A program made the translations under genes and the position numbers. A DNA stretch of 27,148 bases, from positions 1-27,148 of IMG/VR virus record IMGVR_UViG_3300032331_003997, one strand, 5' to 3'. Below, in pieces: positions 1 through 8,140 of this stretch (its first letter is position 1; each line of letters opens with the position of its first letter). Origin of the DNA: a virus. Under the pieces are notes generated by a model. The model saw only the letters and a list, made by a program, of their open reading frames with translations. It was not told the origin of the DNA and ran no database searches.

Positions 1-1
1 T

Positions 2-145
2 GATGGAAGATCAGTTGATAATTGGAAATGGGCTGGTGTTCAATCTAAGGAGGGTAAAGCCGATATGACAACAGTAAAATACTTTGAAGAAAAAGAATTT
101 ATGGAAGCTCTTGATTATATAGGCTTCTTTGAAAAGCAAAAATAA
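2..145 (+). CDS. 3' end of an unrecognised gene
   Basis: An open frame runs from the left edge (second base) to a TAA at 143-145, giving 47 residues that end in GFFEKQK. The piece is Trp/Lys/Glu-rich (NWKWAGVQ near its start), with no motif I can assign. It shares the strand and tight spacing of the glycan genes that follow: the next ATG is four bases after its stop. It is therefore probably the last part of another member of the same operon. The start lies outside the window. Confidence 0.6.
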   Translation, partial: DGRSVDNWKWAGVQSKEGKADMTTVKYFEEKEFMEALDYIGFFEKQK

Positions 146-149
146 TGTT

Positions 150-758
150 ATGCCTGCAATTAGTTATGCAATCACTGCTTGTAATGAGCATGTTGAGTTA
201 GAACGTTTATTATATCAATTAGATACTAATATTCAAGATATTGATGAAGTAATAATTCAATTAGATATTACTGCTACAAAAGAAGTAGAAGAAGTATGTT
301 ATAAATATCCTGCTTTTACTTTAATACAATTTTCTTTAAATGGTGATTTTGCCTCATTTAAAAACAATCTTAAAAAACACTGCACTCGAGATTATATATT
401 TCAAATAGACGCTGATGAATACCCCTCAGAAGAATTATTAGCCTCTCTTCCCGAAATACTAGAAATGAATCCTGAAGTTGAATTATATGCGGTTCCTAGA
501 ATTAACACAGTAGAAGGATTAACTTCAGAACACATCCAAAAATGGGGATGGTACGTTAATCAAGATGGTTGGATTAATTATCCCGATTACCAAACTCGTA
601 TACTTAAAAATATACCTGAAATAAATTGGATAAATAAGGTTCATGAGCGTTTAGTAGGAGCTAAATCAACAGTTCCATTACCTGAAGGATATGATTTAAT
701 CCATCCTAAAACAATAGAAAGACAAGAAAAACAAAACAATTATTATAATACATTATGA
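150..758 (+). CDS. Family 2 glycosyltransferase
   Basis: Predicted GT-A glycosyltransferase transferring a sugar from a nucleotide donor in the cytoplasm. The N-terminus (AISYAITACNEHVELERLL) is the usual GT2 opening strand and helix. QIDADEYP at about residues 87-94 is the DxD metal/nucleotide site. A later W-rich stretch with KVHERLVG is typical of SunS/WaaE-like GT2 enzymes. I chose the ATG at 150 because it follows the upstream stop by four bases; an in-frame TTG at 129 would add seven residues overlapping the upstream gene. At about 202 residues it is a minimal catalytic domain with no membrane segment. The stop overlaps the next start (ATGA). Acceptor and donor cannot be read from the sequence. 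Confidence 0.8.
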   Translation: MPAISYAITACNEHVELERLLYQLDTNIQDIDEVIIQLDITATKEVEEVCYKYPAFTLIQFSLNGDFASFKNNLKKHCTRDYIFQIDADEYPSEELLASLPEILEMNPEVELYAVPRINTVEGLTSEHIQKWGWYVNQDGWINYPDYQTRILKNIPEINWINKVHERLVGAKSTVPLPEGYDLIHPKTIERQEKQNNYYNTL

Positions 759-1159
759 GTACAAGAAAATATCTACCAACATTAAGTGAATTAGTTGATC
801 GTTTAAGTATTGTTCAATTAAAAGAAGTGTTTATTGCTGAGCATAAAGAAGAATATGCTAAAGAAATAGCTGATATAGTTCATGATATTCAACTATATTT
901 AAAAGAAAGTAAAGAACCAATTACAGCAGAAACAATTAGAGCAATTATAGTTCTATCTCAAATGAATTTACATATCTGGCATAATGAATCAAATTATCGT
1001 AAAGGAATTAAAGATGGTAATAATTTAGAATTAACTCATGGCCTAAATGGTATTCGCAACATAGCCAAAAATAAAATTCAGGAAGTAATGGGTGGTAGAA
1101 AAGATTATAAAATTGATTGTTTAGCTGCTGAATTTAAAGATTGGGAAATTAGTTGGTAA
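755..1159 (+). CDS. Unknown helical protein in the glycan operon
   Basis: A 134-residue, mostly helical soluble protein that I do not recognise. It opens with KYLPTLSELVDRLSIVQLKE, and HIWHNESNYRKG sits near residue 75. There is no signal peptide or membrane segment. It starts inside the stop codon of the upstream glycosyltransferase and is followed ten bases later by a HAD-type phosphatase, so it is translated with glycan genes. An accessory role in the same pathway is inferred from position only. Confidence 0.6.
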   Translation: MSTRKYLPTLSELVDRLSIVQLKEVFIAEHKEEYAKEIADIVHDIQLYLKESKEPITAETIRAIIVLSQMNLHIWHNESNYRKGIKDGNNLELTHGLNGIRNIAKNKIQEVMGGRKDYKIDCLAAEFKDWEISW

Positions 1160-1169
1160 AAATAAAATT

Positions 1170-1460
1170 ATGAAAATATACGTTGATATAGATAATACAA
1201 TATGTAAAACAGAAGGTAATAATTATATTAATTCTAAACCTATACCAGAAAACATAGAAAAAATCAATAAGTTATACAATGAAGGCAATACAATAATTTA
1301 TTGGACTGCTAGAGGCGCTGTATCTAAAATAGATTATACTGATTTAACTTCTAATCAATTAATAGAATGGGGGTGTCTTTTTACTGACCTAAAAATGAAT
1401 ACCAAACCAGCCTACGATTTATTAATTTGTGATAAAACTAAACGAATAGAAGAGATATGA
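1170..1460 (+). CDS. Small HAD-superfamily phosphatase
   Basis: A 96-residue HAD-like hydrolase. HAD motif I is at residues 4-11 (YVDIDNTI, giving the Asp-x-Asp nucleophile pair). Motif II is the Thr of YWTARG near residue 46. A late Lys (TKPAYDLLICD) supplies the remaining motifs. This short, capless form is common in capsule and LPS clusters, where members dephosphorylate sugar phosphates. Its stop overlaps the start of the nucleotidyltransferase gene. That position would suit a heptose-bisphosphate phosphatase step, but it lacks the typical GmhB DRDGT signature, so the substrate is open. Confidence 0.75.
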   Translation: MKIYVDIDNTICKTEGNNYINSKPIPENIEKINKLYNEGNTIIYWTARGAVSKIDYTDLTSNQLIEWGCLFTDLKMNTKPAYDLLICDKTKRIEEI

Positions 1461-1858
1461 AAAAAATATGGGTGAATGGTTCATTTGATATCCTTCATTT
1501 AGGACATATTAGATTACTTGAATATGCTAATTTGTTTGGTAGTGTTCGAGTTGGTATAGATACTGATGAACGAATTAAAGAAAAGAAAGGGCAAGATAGA
1601 CCATATAATATTTTGGAAGACAGAGTAGAGTTCTTATATTCATTAAAATATGTTGATTCTGTTGTTACTTTTAGTAGTAATGATGAATTAATTAACAGTA
1701 TTAGAGAATATGGTCCTGATATAATGGTTATAGGTGATGATTATAATTACCATACTATTATAGGAATTGAATATATTCCTTTAGTTAAATTCTTTCCTAA
1801 AGTAGAAGGCAAATCAACAACTAAAATTTTAAATTATGGAAAAACCAATAGTTTGTGA
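1457..1858 (+). CDS. HldE C-domain/TagD-like nucleotidyltransferase
   Basis: Cytidylyltransferase-fold enzyme of 133 residues. WVNGSFDILHLGHIRLLEYA carries the HxGH nucleotide-binding motif (HLGH near residues 14-17). DRPYNILEDRVEFL and KFFPKVEGKSTTKIL match the conserved RPY...R and the STT block of the RfaE2/HldC and TagD families. The family couples a sugar phosphate to ATP or CTP with release of pyrophosphate. A PfkB kinase resembling the other half of HldE lies at 14165-14953, so heptose 1-phosphate adenylyltransferase is the favoured role; glycerol-phosphate cytidylyltransferase is the alternative. It starts four bases before the end of the HAD phosphatase and overlaps the next gene by 23 bases. 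Confidence 0.8.
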   Translation: MKKIWVNGSFDILHLGHIRLLEYANLFGSVRVGIDTDERIKEKKGQDRPYNILEDRVEFLYSLKYVDSVVTFSSNDELINSIREYGPDIMVIGDDYNYHTIIGIEYIPLVKFFPKVEGKSTTKILNYGKTNSL

Positions 1859-2207
1859 GGGATGTAAAGTTCCTAAGGGCTGGGGTGAAGAATTAATTAT
1901 TGAAAATAACGATAAATACTGTGGTAAACTTCTTATATTCAAAGCAGGATGTAAATTTAGTATGCATTACCATATGATTAAAGATGAAACATGGTATGTA
2001 GATAAAGGCGAATTCACATATAAGTGGATTGATATTGAAACAGCAGATACAATAGAACAACACCTTAAACCAGGAGATATAGTAAGACAAAGACCAGGCC
2101 AACCTCATCAATTAATTGCTTTAACTGATGGAGTTGTATTTGAAGTGTCAACTCAACACTTTGATTCTGATTCATATCGTGTTTGGAAAGGCGACTCACA
2201 AAAATAA
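1836..2207 (+). CDS. Cupin, mannose-6-phosphate isomerase C-domain-like
   Basis: A 123-residue single cupin barrel. The first metal motif is HYHMIKDETWYV (two His and a Glu), and the second is the His of RPGQPHQL following the LKPGDIV turn. This pattern matches the type II phosphomannose isomerase barrel and related sugar-phosphate isomerases or epimerases. A product feeding mannose 1-phosphate to GDP-mannose would suit the dehydratase at 12360, but no guanylyltransferase is present here. Its first 23 bases overlap the upstream nucleotidyltransferase gene. Confidence 0.7.
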   Translation: MEKPIVCEGCKVPKGWGEELIIENNDKYCGKLLIFKAGCKFSMHYHMIKDETWYVDKGEFTYKWIDIETADTIEQHLKPGDIVRQRPGQPHQLIALTDGVVFEVSTQHFDSDSYRVWKGDSQK

Positions 2208-2212
2208 AAATA

Positions 2213-2434
2213 ATGGAAGGTGAATTTTTAAATCTTAACTCTACAGTTAATAAACAAGGAAAAACAGTAACTCAGATTATTCATTTTAAAGATGGAATTA
2301 AAAGAACCTTTAATGGCATTGTATCCGAATCTATAACACAGGGTCAATTTACCAAATTTTTTAAAAAAGATGGTAGTATGATTATGATTAATGATAGTAA
2401 TGTTTTATGTATAGAAGTTTTTAAAGAAGATTAA
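2213..2434 (+). CDS. Unknown 73-residue protein
   Basis: A small beta-rich protein with alternating short strands (TQIIHFKDGIKRTFNGIV and MIMINDSNVLCIEVF). I chose the ATG at 2213 because it follows the upstream stop by five bases in the AAATAATG context seen throughout this operon. An upstream in-frame ATG at 2183 would place ten residues inside the cupin gene. There is no catalytic motif, signal peptide or membrane segment, and no function can be given. Confidence 0.55.
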   Translation: MEGEFLNLNSTVNKQGKTVTQIIHFKDGIKRTFNGIVSESITQGQFTKFFKKDGSMIMINDSNVLCIEVFKED

Positions 2435-2435
2435 T

Positions 2436-3089
2436 ATGGCACAAGGAATTTATAAAATAACAGAAGATTTTGAAAAAGCATTATGTGATTATACAGGTGC
2501 TCCTTATGCAATTGCTTTAGATAATATGAGTAATGCTTTATTTTTATCATTGTATTATGAAAAAAACATTAAAAAAAGTCTTGTTACTGATATAGTTGAA
2601 ATTCCTTCTAGGACTTACCCTTCTGTTCCTTGCGAAATTATACATGCTGGGTTAAAAGTAAAATTTACTCCTATTGAAGGAACTACAATTAAAGGAGCAT
2701 ATCAACTTGAAGGGACAAACATATGGGACTCAGCTTTAAGATTTACAGCTGATATGCATATTCCTAATACTCATATGTGTTTATCCTTTACAGGACCTTA
2801 TAAAACACTTAAGTTAAGTAAAGGTGGAGCTATTATAACTGATGATTATCAAGCAATGTTATGGTTTAAAAGAGCTAGATTTAGTGGCAGAAGAGAATGT
2901 TCATATTATGATGATAACTTTGATATGCTAGGATGGAATTTCTATATGATGCCGGAACTAGCAACTAGAGGACTACTAATGATGACTCAGTTCTATAATT
3001 TAGATGGAACTAAAAAACATAATGTTGATATAGAGCATTCTTATCCTGATCTTTCCAAATTTGAAATTTATACTAAAACAAACAGATGA
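2436..3089 (+). CDS. Miniature DegT/DnrJ/EryC1-like PLP protein
   Basis: Resembles the large PLP-binding domain of sugar aminotransferases (DegT/DnrJ/EryC1/StrS fold). ALDNMSNALFLSL near residue 27 matches the phosphate-binding SGT.AL turn. WDSAL near residue 97 supplies the Asp that contacts the pyridine nitrogen. SFTGPYKTLKLSKGGAI aligns the likely Schiff-base Lys at about residue 123 with the usual spacing to the GG pair. The protein is only 217 residues, against about 370-400 for the family, and lacks the C-terminal domain. It ends cleanly and overlaps the next start, so it is not an obvious pseudogene. It could be a minimal aminotransferase or a non-catalytic paralogue. Confidence 0.65.
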   Translation: MAQGIYKITEDFEKALCDYTGAPYAIALDNMSNALFLSLYYEKNIKKSLVTDIVEIPSRTYPSVPCEIIHAGLKVKFTPIEGTTIKGAYQLEGTNIWDSALRFTADMHIPNTHMCLSFTGPYKTLKLSKGGAIITDDYQAMLWFKRARFSGRRECSYYDDNFDMLGWNFYMMPELATRGLLMMTQFYNLDGTKKHNVDIEHSYPDLSKFEIYTKTNR

Positions 3090-3970
3090 GTAAATCTAAA
3101 GTAGTTATACAGATTCTTCCTATGGTAAATGATATAGATTACCTAGAAAGAACACTGTTTATACTTAAACAAAACTCATTGTATGTTGATAAAGATAAAT
3201 TTTATATAATATTAGATGTAGCTTTACCTACATCTTCTTATCTTGTTGATTGGGATAATTCAATTTTAAAACAAGATTATTTTATTAATAAACTTAAAAA
3301 TTTAGAAAAATATGCTGATTGGTGTGATGAATATTATCTTTATGCTGATAATAATATAAAAGGGTGTGTTGATTATTGTATTAAAAACATCCACAAATAT
3401 AAAGAAGCAGATGATATGATTTGGTTAGATATTGATATAATGTTTAACCCTTATACACTAAGTACAGTTCTAGAATCATCATTAGAAACTAAATCAATCC
3501 AATCAAAATATATTATAACTCCAGAATGTGTTAAACTTTGGGATAATACTTGGGATGTGTTAACTAATGATTATTTTCAAGATAAGTCTTATGGATATGA
3601 AAGACAAAACGACCCTATAATAGACACCTTTAATGTATATGGTGATATTAGTTTGGAATCAACAGGAACATTTAAATTTGGGGGATCCTGGTTTACATTG
3701 TATTCAAAGGAACTTTTAGATTATATTGATTTTCCTTTAGGAATAGAAGGATATAGTCCTATAGATACTATAATAATGGAATTTTGTAAACGCACTCCTG
3801 AAGTAACTCAATATAAAATAAAAAACTTAATAATAGGTGAAGATTATAAGCATATTGATAGAACTTTATATAATCAATATGTAAAAACTATTGATAGAAG
3901 ACAAGATGAATTATTTCAAATAAGCTGGAGTAAAATGGTTGATCATTTGAAGAAAAAGTTTAATATATGA
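3086..3970 (+). CDS. GT-A type glycosyltransferase
   Basis: A 294-residue cytoplasmic protein with a GT-A pattern. The N-terminal strand VVIQILPMVNDIDYLERTL is followed by DDMIWLDIDIMFNP near residues 108-121, whose Asp-x-Asp is the probable metal/donor site. GTFKFGGSWFTLYSKELLDY resembles the acceptor-side loop of glycosyltransferases that act on long glycans. No membrane segment is visible. It starts inside the stop of the DegT-like gene and overlaps the acetyltransferase start by four bases. The donor sugar is unknown. Confidence 0.65.
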   Translation: MSKSKVVIQILPMVNDIDYLERTLFILKQNSLYVDKDKFYIILDVALPTSSYLVDWDNSILKQDYFINKLKNLEKYADWCDEYYLYADNNIKGCVDYCIKNIHKYKEADDMIWLDIDIMFNPYTLSTVLESSLETKSIQSKYIITPECVKLWDNTWDVLTNDYFQDKSYGYERQNDPIIDTFNVYGDISLESTGTFKFGGSWFTLYSKELLDYIDFPLGIEGYSPIDTIIMEFCKRTPEVTQYKIKNLIIGEDYKHIDRTLYNQYVKTIDRRQDELFQISWSKMVDHLKKKFNI

Positions 3971-4542
3971 AATTAGCTATTTTTGGATATGGAGGACACG
4001 CTCGAGAAGTTGCATCTTATATAGATGATCATATAACATTCTTTGTTGATGATCAATATGCTATAGAATTCCTTCAACCTCTTAGTTCATTTAATCCTCT
4101 AGAATATAAAATGATGGTTGCTGTAGGTGATTCTACAAATAGAAATAAAATAATATCATATTTACCTAAAGAAACAAAATTTGTTACTTATATTCATCCT
4201 ACTGCTTTAATAGGTCAAGATGTTGAAATTGGAGAAGGAAGTTATGTTGGTCCTTATTCTATTTTAACTACTAATATTAAGATAGGTAAACATGCTATTA
4301 TAAATAGGGGTAATCAAATAGGACATGATTGTATTATAGGAGATTATTTTAGTATGATGCCTGGAGCTATAGTTTCTGGGAATGTAAGTATAGGGAATAA
4401 AGTTTATATAGGTACTAATGCTTCTATAATATCTAAAAAATTTATATGCTCTGATGTTACTATAGGAGCAGGAGCTACTATAGTAAAAAATATTAACCTA
4501 TCAGGAACATATGTTGGTGTCCCTGCTAAAAAAATAAAATAA
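3967..4542 (+). CDS. NeuD/PglD-family sugar O- or N-acetyltransferase
   Basis: The N-terminal GYGGHAREVASYI is the nucleotide-sugar-binding segment typical of NeuD/PglD. From about residue 75 the protein is a left-handed beta-helix of hexapeptide repeats (IGQDVEIGEGSYVGPYSIL, INRGNQIGHDCIIGDYFSM, VSIGNKVYIGTNASI). The catalytic His is probably that of GHDCIIGDY. The C-terminus YVGVPAKKIK is the classical ending. The family transfers acetyl from acetyl-CoA to amino or hydroxyl groups of nucleotide-linked sugars. At 191 residues it is slightly shorter than usual. It abuts the neighbours on both sides, sharing bases with each. Confidence 0.85.
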   Translation: MKLAIFGYGGHAREVASYIDDHITFFVDDQYAIEFLQPLSSFNPLEYKMMVAVGDSTNRNKIISYLPKETKFVTYIHPTALIGQDVEIGEGSYVGPYSILTTNIKIGKHAIINRGNQIGHDCIIGDYFSMMPGAIVSGNVSIGNKVYIGTNASIISKKFICSDVTIGAGATIVKNINLSGTYVGVPAKKIK

Positions 4543-5405
4543 TGAAAATATTTTCTAATTTTATATCTGAAGATGATCCTATTTATGATGGTTTAAAAGC
4601 CTTAAATAAATCAATTACTTTCTTTTATGACTATATTCCTCAAAATATAGATCAACTAAATATTAACCCTATTAATATTTTAATGCTTCATGAACCTGAT
4701 GAATTTTTTGGGATGCATAGTTGGGTTTTAAATAATCATAATTTATTTACCTGTATATTAACATGGAATGATGAATTAATTAATAAATGTGATAATGCTA
4801 TTTTATTTCCGTATAGTTGTAATCATTTAGAATTAGAATATATTAATTCATTTCAAAACTTAAATAAAAAATTTGAAATAAGTTTCTTATCTGGGGCTAA
4901 AAAATTAGTAGAAGGCCATCAGTTAAGACAAGAAATTTATAAAATAGGAGATCAAATTAACATTCCTAAAAAATGGTTTTATGTGCTAGATGATTTTAAT
5001 TGGGATGATTTTAATAAGGGTGGAGTTGGAAGACCATATAGTGCTACTGGGCAGTCTGAAGGTAAACAAATATGTTATAAAGAACCTATGTTTCATGTGT
5101 GTGTTGAAAATGTAAATTATAACAATTGGTATACGGAAAAAATAAGTGATGCCTTTCTTACCAAGACTGTTCCTTTATATTGGGGATGTTCCAACATATC
5201 AGATTTTGGATATGATGAAAGAGGTATAATTAGATTTGGAAACCCAGAAGAACTTTTATATCTTATAAATAACCTTACAGAAGAAAAATACAGTGAGATA
5301 AAACCATACATAGATCATAACTATAATATAGCCAAAAATGAGCTTAAACTTAAAGATAAGCTTGAAATGTTTTTTCAAAATTTAATAGAATTAAATAACT
5401 TATAA
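4542..5405 (+). CDS. GT10-like (alpha-fucosyltransferase family) glycosyltransferase
   Basis: The C-terminal half carries the GT10 donor-binding signature: FHVCVENVNYNNWYTEKISD followed by AFLTKTVPLYWGCSNISD and GIIRF. It therefore has the ExN...YxTEK...vPvYWG series of alpha-1,3/4-fucosyltransferases. The length (287 residues) is near bacterial members. GT10 enzymes use GDP-fucose; the operon also encodes a GDP-mannose 4,6-dehydratase and fucose-synthase-like reductases, so a GDP-6-deoxyhexose donor is a reasonable inference. The start shares one base with the acetyltransferase stop. Confidence 0.8.
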   Translation: MKIFSNFISEDDPIYDGLKALNKSITFFYDYIPQNIDQLNINPINILMLHEPDEFFGMHSWVLNNHNLFTCILTWNDELINKCDNAILFPYSCNHLELEYINSFQNLNKKFEISFLSGAKKLVEGHQLRQEIYKIGDQINIPKKWFYVLDDFNWDDFNKGGVGRPYSATGQSEGKQICYKEPMFHVCVENVNYNNWYTEKISDAFLTKTVPLYWGCSNISDFGYDERGIIRFGNPEELLYLINNLTEEKYSEIKPYIDHNYNIAKNELKLKDKLEMFFQNLIELNNL

Positions 5406-6367
5406 TGGAAGATAAAAACATATTAGTAATATATAACATATGTGGTATTAAATTTGATAATATCAAAATGTGGATGAATCATCTTGAAGATATTATCAAT
5501 CAGAATTATTCAAATTTTAAAATAGTAGTTTCGGGATGTAAAGTTTCTGAGGGGAGTAAACAACAGCTTTTAAATTTTAAAGATAAGTGTAGTAATATTT
5601 CCTTTAATTGGGTAGATGAAATATTACCAATTAGTGTAACTTTTAATCAAACAGTACAAATATGTACAGAAGAATTTGGTTTATTTGATGCTTATTTCTA
5701 TATAGCTTCTGATGTTAAGTTTGGTAATGATAAGAATGTAATTTCAAAAATGGTAAAATTACATTTTGAAAGTAATAGTGCTATTACCTCAGCTATGGTA
5801 GATAACGATCATGGATTAGATGGTATTTACCATGATTGCTGGAATGATCTTGATGAATTATTAAATAATGATCATTTTTGTATCAATATAGGAAGAGGAG
5901 CAAACATGCATGCTATGATATTTGATAAAGAAATATACTTAAATTTTAACAATAAAATCATCCCAGATATATTTGCTTCTCATCATATTGAAAATACATT
6001 TGTTTATATTGCAGCTTCATTAAGTAAAAAATTTGTTGTTCATAGTAAAGATGTTATGCTAGGACATATAGGATTTGCTGATGGTCATGCGGTTGGCTTT
6101 ATGGATGAAATTAAATGGGATCATACAATAGCATGGAAACACCTATTTAAATCAAAAATACCTGCAGAAGAAAGATTACTTAATGATGAAGCTAAAAAAT
6201 GTGGGTTTGGGTATGGAGGAACTTTATTATTACCTAATGAAGAAATGTATGATGAAGATGAAAATCATAAAGACCCATCTCGATTACTTAGCTTTTTAAA
6301 ACCCTCAATTTACCTTTCAGATGATGAATATAATTACAAAGACATTACATACAATTTTATAAAATGA
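5405..6367 (+). CDS. Putative GT-A glycosyltransferase
   Basis: A 320-residue soluble protein. An N-terminal alternating strand/helix region resembles GT2 enzymes, and FYIASDVKFGNDKNV near residue 97 lies where a DxD motif would be (SDV here, so the metal site is altered). NIGRGANMHAMIFDKEI near residue 162 and the DIFASHHIENTF segment resemble the acceptor region of large phage and cyanobacterial glycosyltransferases. It starts at the last base of the GT10 stop and its own stop overlaps the RmlC-like gene. Donor and acceptor are unknown. The fold call is moderate; the enzyme class is inferred partly from context. Confidence 0.5.
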   Translation: MEDKNILVIYNICGIKFDNIKMWMNHLEDIINQNYSNFKIVVSGCKVSEGSKQQLLNFKDKCSNISFNWVDEILPISVTFNQTVQICTEEFGLFDAYFYIASDVKFGNDKNVISKMVKLHFESNSAITSAMVDNDHGLDGIYHDCWNDLDELLNNDHFCINIGRGANMHAMIFDKEIYLNFNNKIIPDIFASHHIENTFVYIAASLSKKFVVHSKDVMLGHIGFADGHAVGFMDEIKWDHTIAWKHLFKSKIPAEERLLNDEAKKCGFGYGGTLLLPNEEMYDEDENHKDPSRLLSFLKPSIYLSDDEYNYKDITYNFIK

Positions 6368-6840
6368 TATTTCCAGAAGTAAAAATATTTCAACCTGATT
6401 CATTTGAAGATTACAGAGGAGAACTATATACTCTATTTAAACAGGAAGAGCATGAATTAGTTTTTAATCATGATAAGGTATCTGTTTCTAGACAAAATGT
6501 TTTAAGAGGGATGCATGGTGATTCTAAATCATGGAAATTAATAACTTGTTTAAGTGGTGTAGTATATTTAGTTGTTATAGATAACAGACCCGAGTCTTCA
6601 AATTATTTAAAGTGGGATAGTATAGTTTTAAGTGAAACTAATAAAAAACAAGTATTAGTACCTCCTATGTTTGCTAACGGACATTTAGTATTAAGCGATA
6701 CCGCTGTATTTTTTTATAAATGGTCATATCCTGGAGAATATCCGGATGTTAAGGATCAATTTACATTAAAGTGGAATGATCCAAAAGTTAATATACATTG
6801 GCCTATAGATAATCCTATACTTTCAAAACGAGATAAATAA
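6364..6840 (+). CDS. RmlC-like dTDP-4-keto-sugar epimerase/isomerase
   Basis: A 158-residue cupin of the dTDP-4-dehydrorhamnose 3,5-epimerase family. DSFEDYRGELYTLF is the start pattern, VLRGMHGD near residue 46 is the RGLH motif with the catalytic His, and VPPMFANGHLVLSD corresponds to the VP.GFAHGF segment. The C-terminus has KWNDPKVNIHWPI, the family W.DP..gI.Wp motif. In related 3- or 5-monoepimerases and WxcM/FdtA-type isomerases the second acid/base residue varies; here the usual Tyr/His pair cannot be assigned with certainty. No RmlA or RmlB gene is in the window, so the nucleotide may not be dTDP. Confidence 0.8.
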   Translation: MIFPEVKIFQPDSFEDYRGELYTLFKQEEHELVFNHDKVSVSRQNVLRGMHGDSKSWKLITCLSGVVYLVVIDNRPESSNYLKWDSIVLSETNKKQVLVPPMFANGHLVLSDTAVFFYKWSYPGEYPDVKDQFTLKWNDPKVNIHWPIDNPILSKRDK

Positions 6841-6848
6841 ATAAATTT

Positions 6849-7484
6849 ATGATTAAAGAAAATTTCTATGGAGAAAATATAGATGAATTGTTTATATTTT
6901 TTAAAGTTAATGTAAAAGGAATATTACATATAGGCGCTCATAAATGTGAAGAATTAGAAACATATTTAAAATATACAACAACTGATAAGATACTATGGGT
7001 AGAAGCTATTGAATCTTTAATTAAACAAAATTTAGAAAAAAACTCTAATTTAAAAATATTAAATGCTGTAGTTAGTAATGAAGATGGTAAAGATATAGAA
7101 TTTAAAATAACTAATCTTACTAACTGTTCTTCTATTTTAGACTTAAAATATCATAAAGAAATCCATCCTAGTATTGAAGTAGTTGAAATTATAAAAATGA
7201 AAACTACAACTATTCAAACACTATATAAAGAAAACAATATTAACCCCTTAGATTACAATACTTTAGTAATGGATATTCAAGGAGCTGAATTATTAGCTTT
7301 AGAAGGAATGGGAAATGATCTAAATAATATTGATACTATCTATATAGAAGTTAATGAAAAAGAGCTATATGAAGGGTGTTGTGATTTAAATAGTTTAGAT
7401 AAATACCTTATTAATTTTGGATTTGAAAGAAAATACCTTACATTATTAAACGGATATGGAAACGCTTTTTATTTAAAAAAATAA
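6849..7484 (+). CDS. FkbM-family methyltransferase
   Basis: SAM-dependent O-methyltransferase of the FkbM family. GILHIGAHKCEELETY near residues 23-38 is the SAM-binding glycine-rich turn. LVMDIQGAELLALEGMG near residue 138 is the hallmark D.QGaE motif, followed by IDTIYIEVNEKELYEG. Length (211) is close to the family norm of about 220. FkbM enzymes commonly methylate sugar hydroxyls in surface polysaccharides. It begins nine bases after the RmlC-like stop and is followed after three bases by an oxygenase gene. Confidence 0.85.
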   Translation: MIKENFYGENIDELFIFFKVNVKGILHIGAHKCEELETYLKYTTTDKILWVEAIESLIKQNLEKNSNLKILNAVVSNEDGKDIEFKITNLTNCSSILDLKYHKEIHPSIEVVEIIKMKTTTIQTLYKENNINPLDYNTLVMDIQGAELLALEGMGNDLNNIDTIYIEVNEKELYEGCCDLNSLDKYLINFGFERKYLTLLNGYGNAFYLKK

Positions 7485-7487
7485 ATT

Positions 7488-8102
7488 ATGAATAACGAAC
7501 AAATTAAAACGGAACTTTTAGAAAATGGATATTCTATAATAGATAATTTTCTTCCTTTAGAATTAGCTGAAAAAACACATCAATTATTTGATCAAACCTT
7601 AGGATGGGATACTATAGAGCAAATTAGAGAAAACCACTTTGGCCATGTATTTAAAACAGTTTCCCCTTATCTCCCTAAAGAAGGAGAAGTATACACAGCC
7701 AGATTTAAACGTTCCGAAGAACTAGAAAAAACAGAACATACCCAGGGATTATTTAAAGATTATTTTATTCCTCTACTTAAACAAGTATCTCCGTTTGAAG
7801 TAAATGAATTTGATGTTAGGTGTTATAAATTAGGAGAGGGTGATCATTATAGAACTCACATTGATGATTATGCTGGGAAAATTAATATAATTTATTATGT
7901 TAATAATGATTGGAAATGGGATTGGGGTGGAATACTTAATATTTTATCTGATACTGATTTTGAATTTCAAAAATCAATCTTTCCTAGGTTTAACAGAATA
8001 GTACTACTAAATAATCAAGTATTTAGATATCCTCACTATGTAAGTACAGTTGAACCATATGCTAAAAACTCTAGATATTCAATTATATCTTTTAACAAAT
8101 AA
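7488..8102 (+). CDS. Prolyl-4-hydroxylase-like Fe(II)/2-oxoglutarate oxygenase
   Basis: A 204-residue double-stranded beta-helix oxygenase. The iron ligands are the His and Asp of THIDDY (about residues 124 and 126) and the distal His of [12 protein letters not shown] (about 183). The basic residue for 2-oxoglutarate is Arg196 in NSRYSIISF, or nearby Lys193. The N-terminal [17 protein letters not shown] is the usual P4H-type beginning. In phages these proteins hydroxylate proteins, nucleotides or sugars; between a methyltransferase and sugar-nucleotide genes, a sugar or glycopeptide substrate is inferred. Confidence 0.8.
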   Translation: MNNEQIKTELLENGYSIIDNFLPLELAEKTHQLFDQTLGWDTIEQIRENHFGHVFKTVSPYLPKEGEVYTARFKRSEELEKTEHTQGLFKDYFIPLLKQVSPFEVNEFDVRCYKLGEGDHYRTHIDDYAGKINIIYYVNNDWKWDWGGILNILSDTDFEFQKSIFPRFNRIVLLNNQVFRYPHYVSTVEPYAKNSRYSIISFNK

Positions 8103-8140
8103 TTTTGAAAGGCCAAATAAATTCATTATACTCACATAAT

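Noticed and set aside
1893-2111. Minus-strand frame opposite the cupin gene
   Set aside because: The cupin motifs on the plus strand explain the region; the minus product is Cys/Phe/Ile-rich noise.
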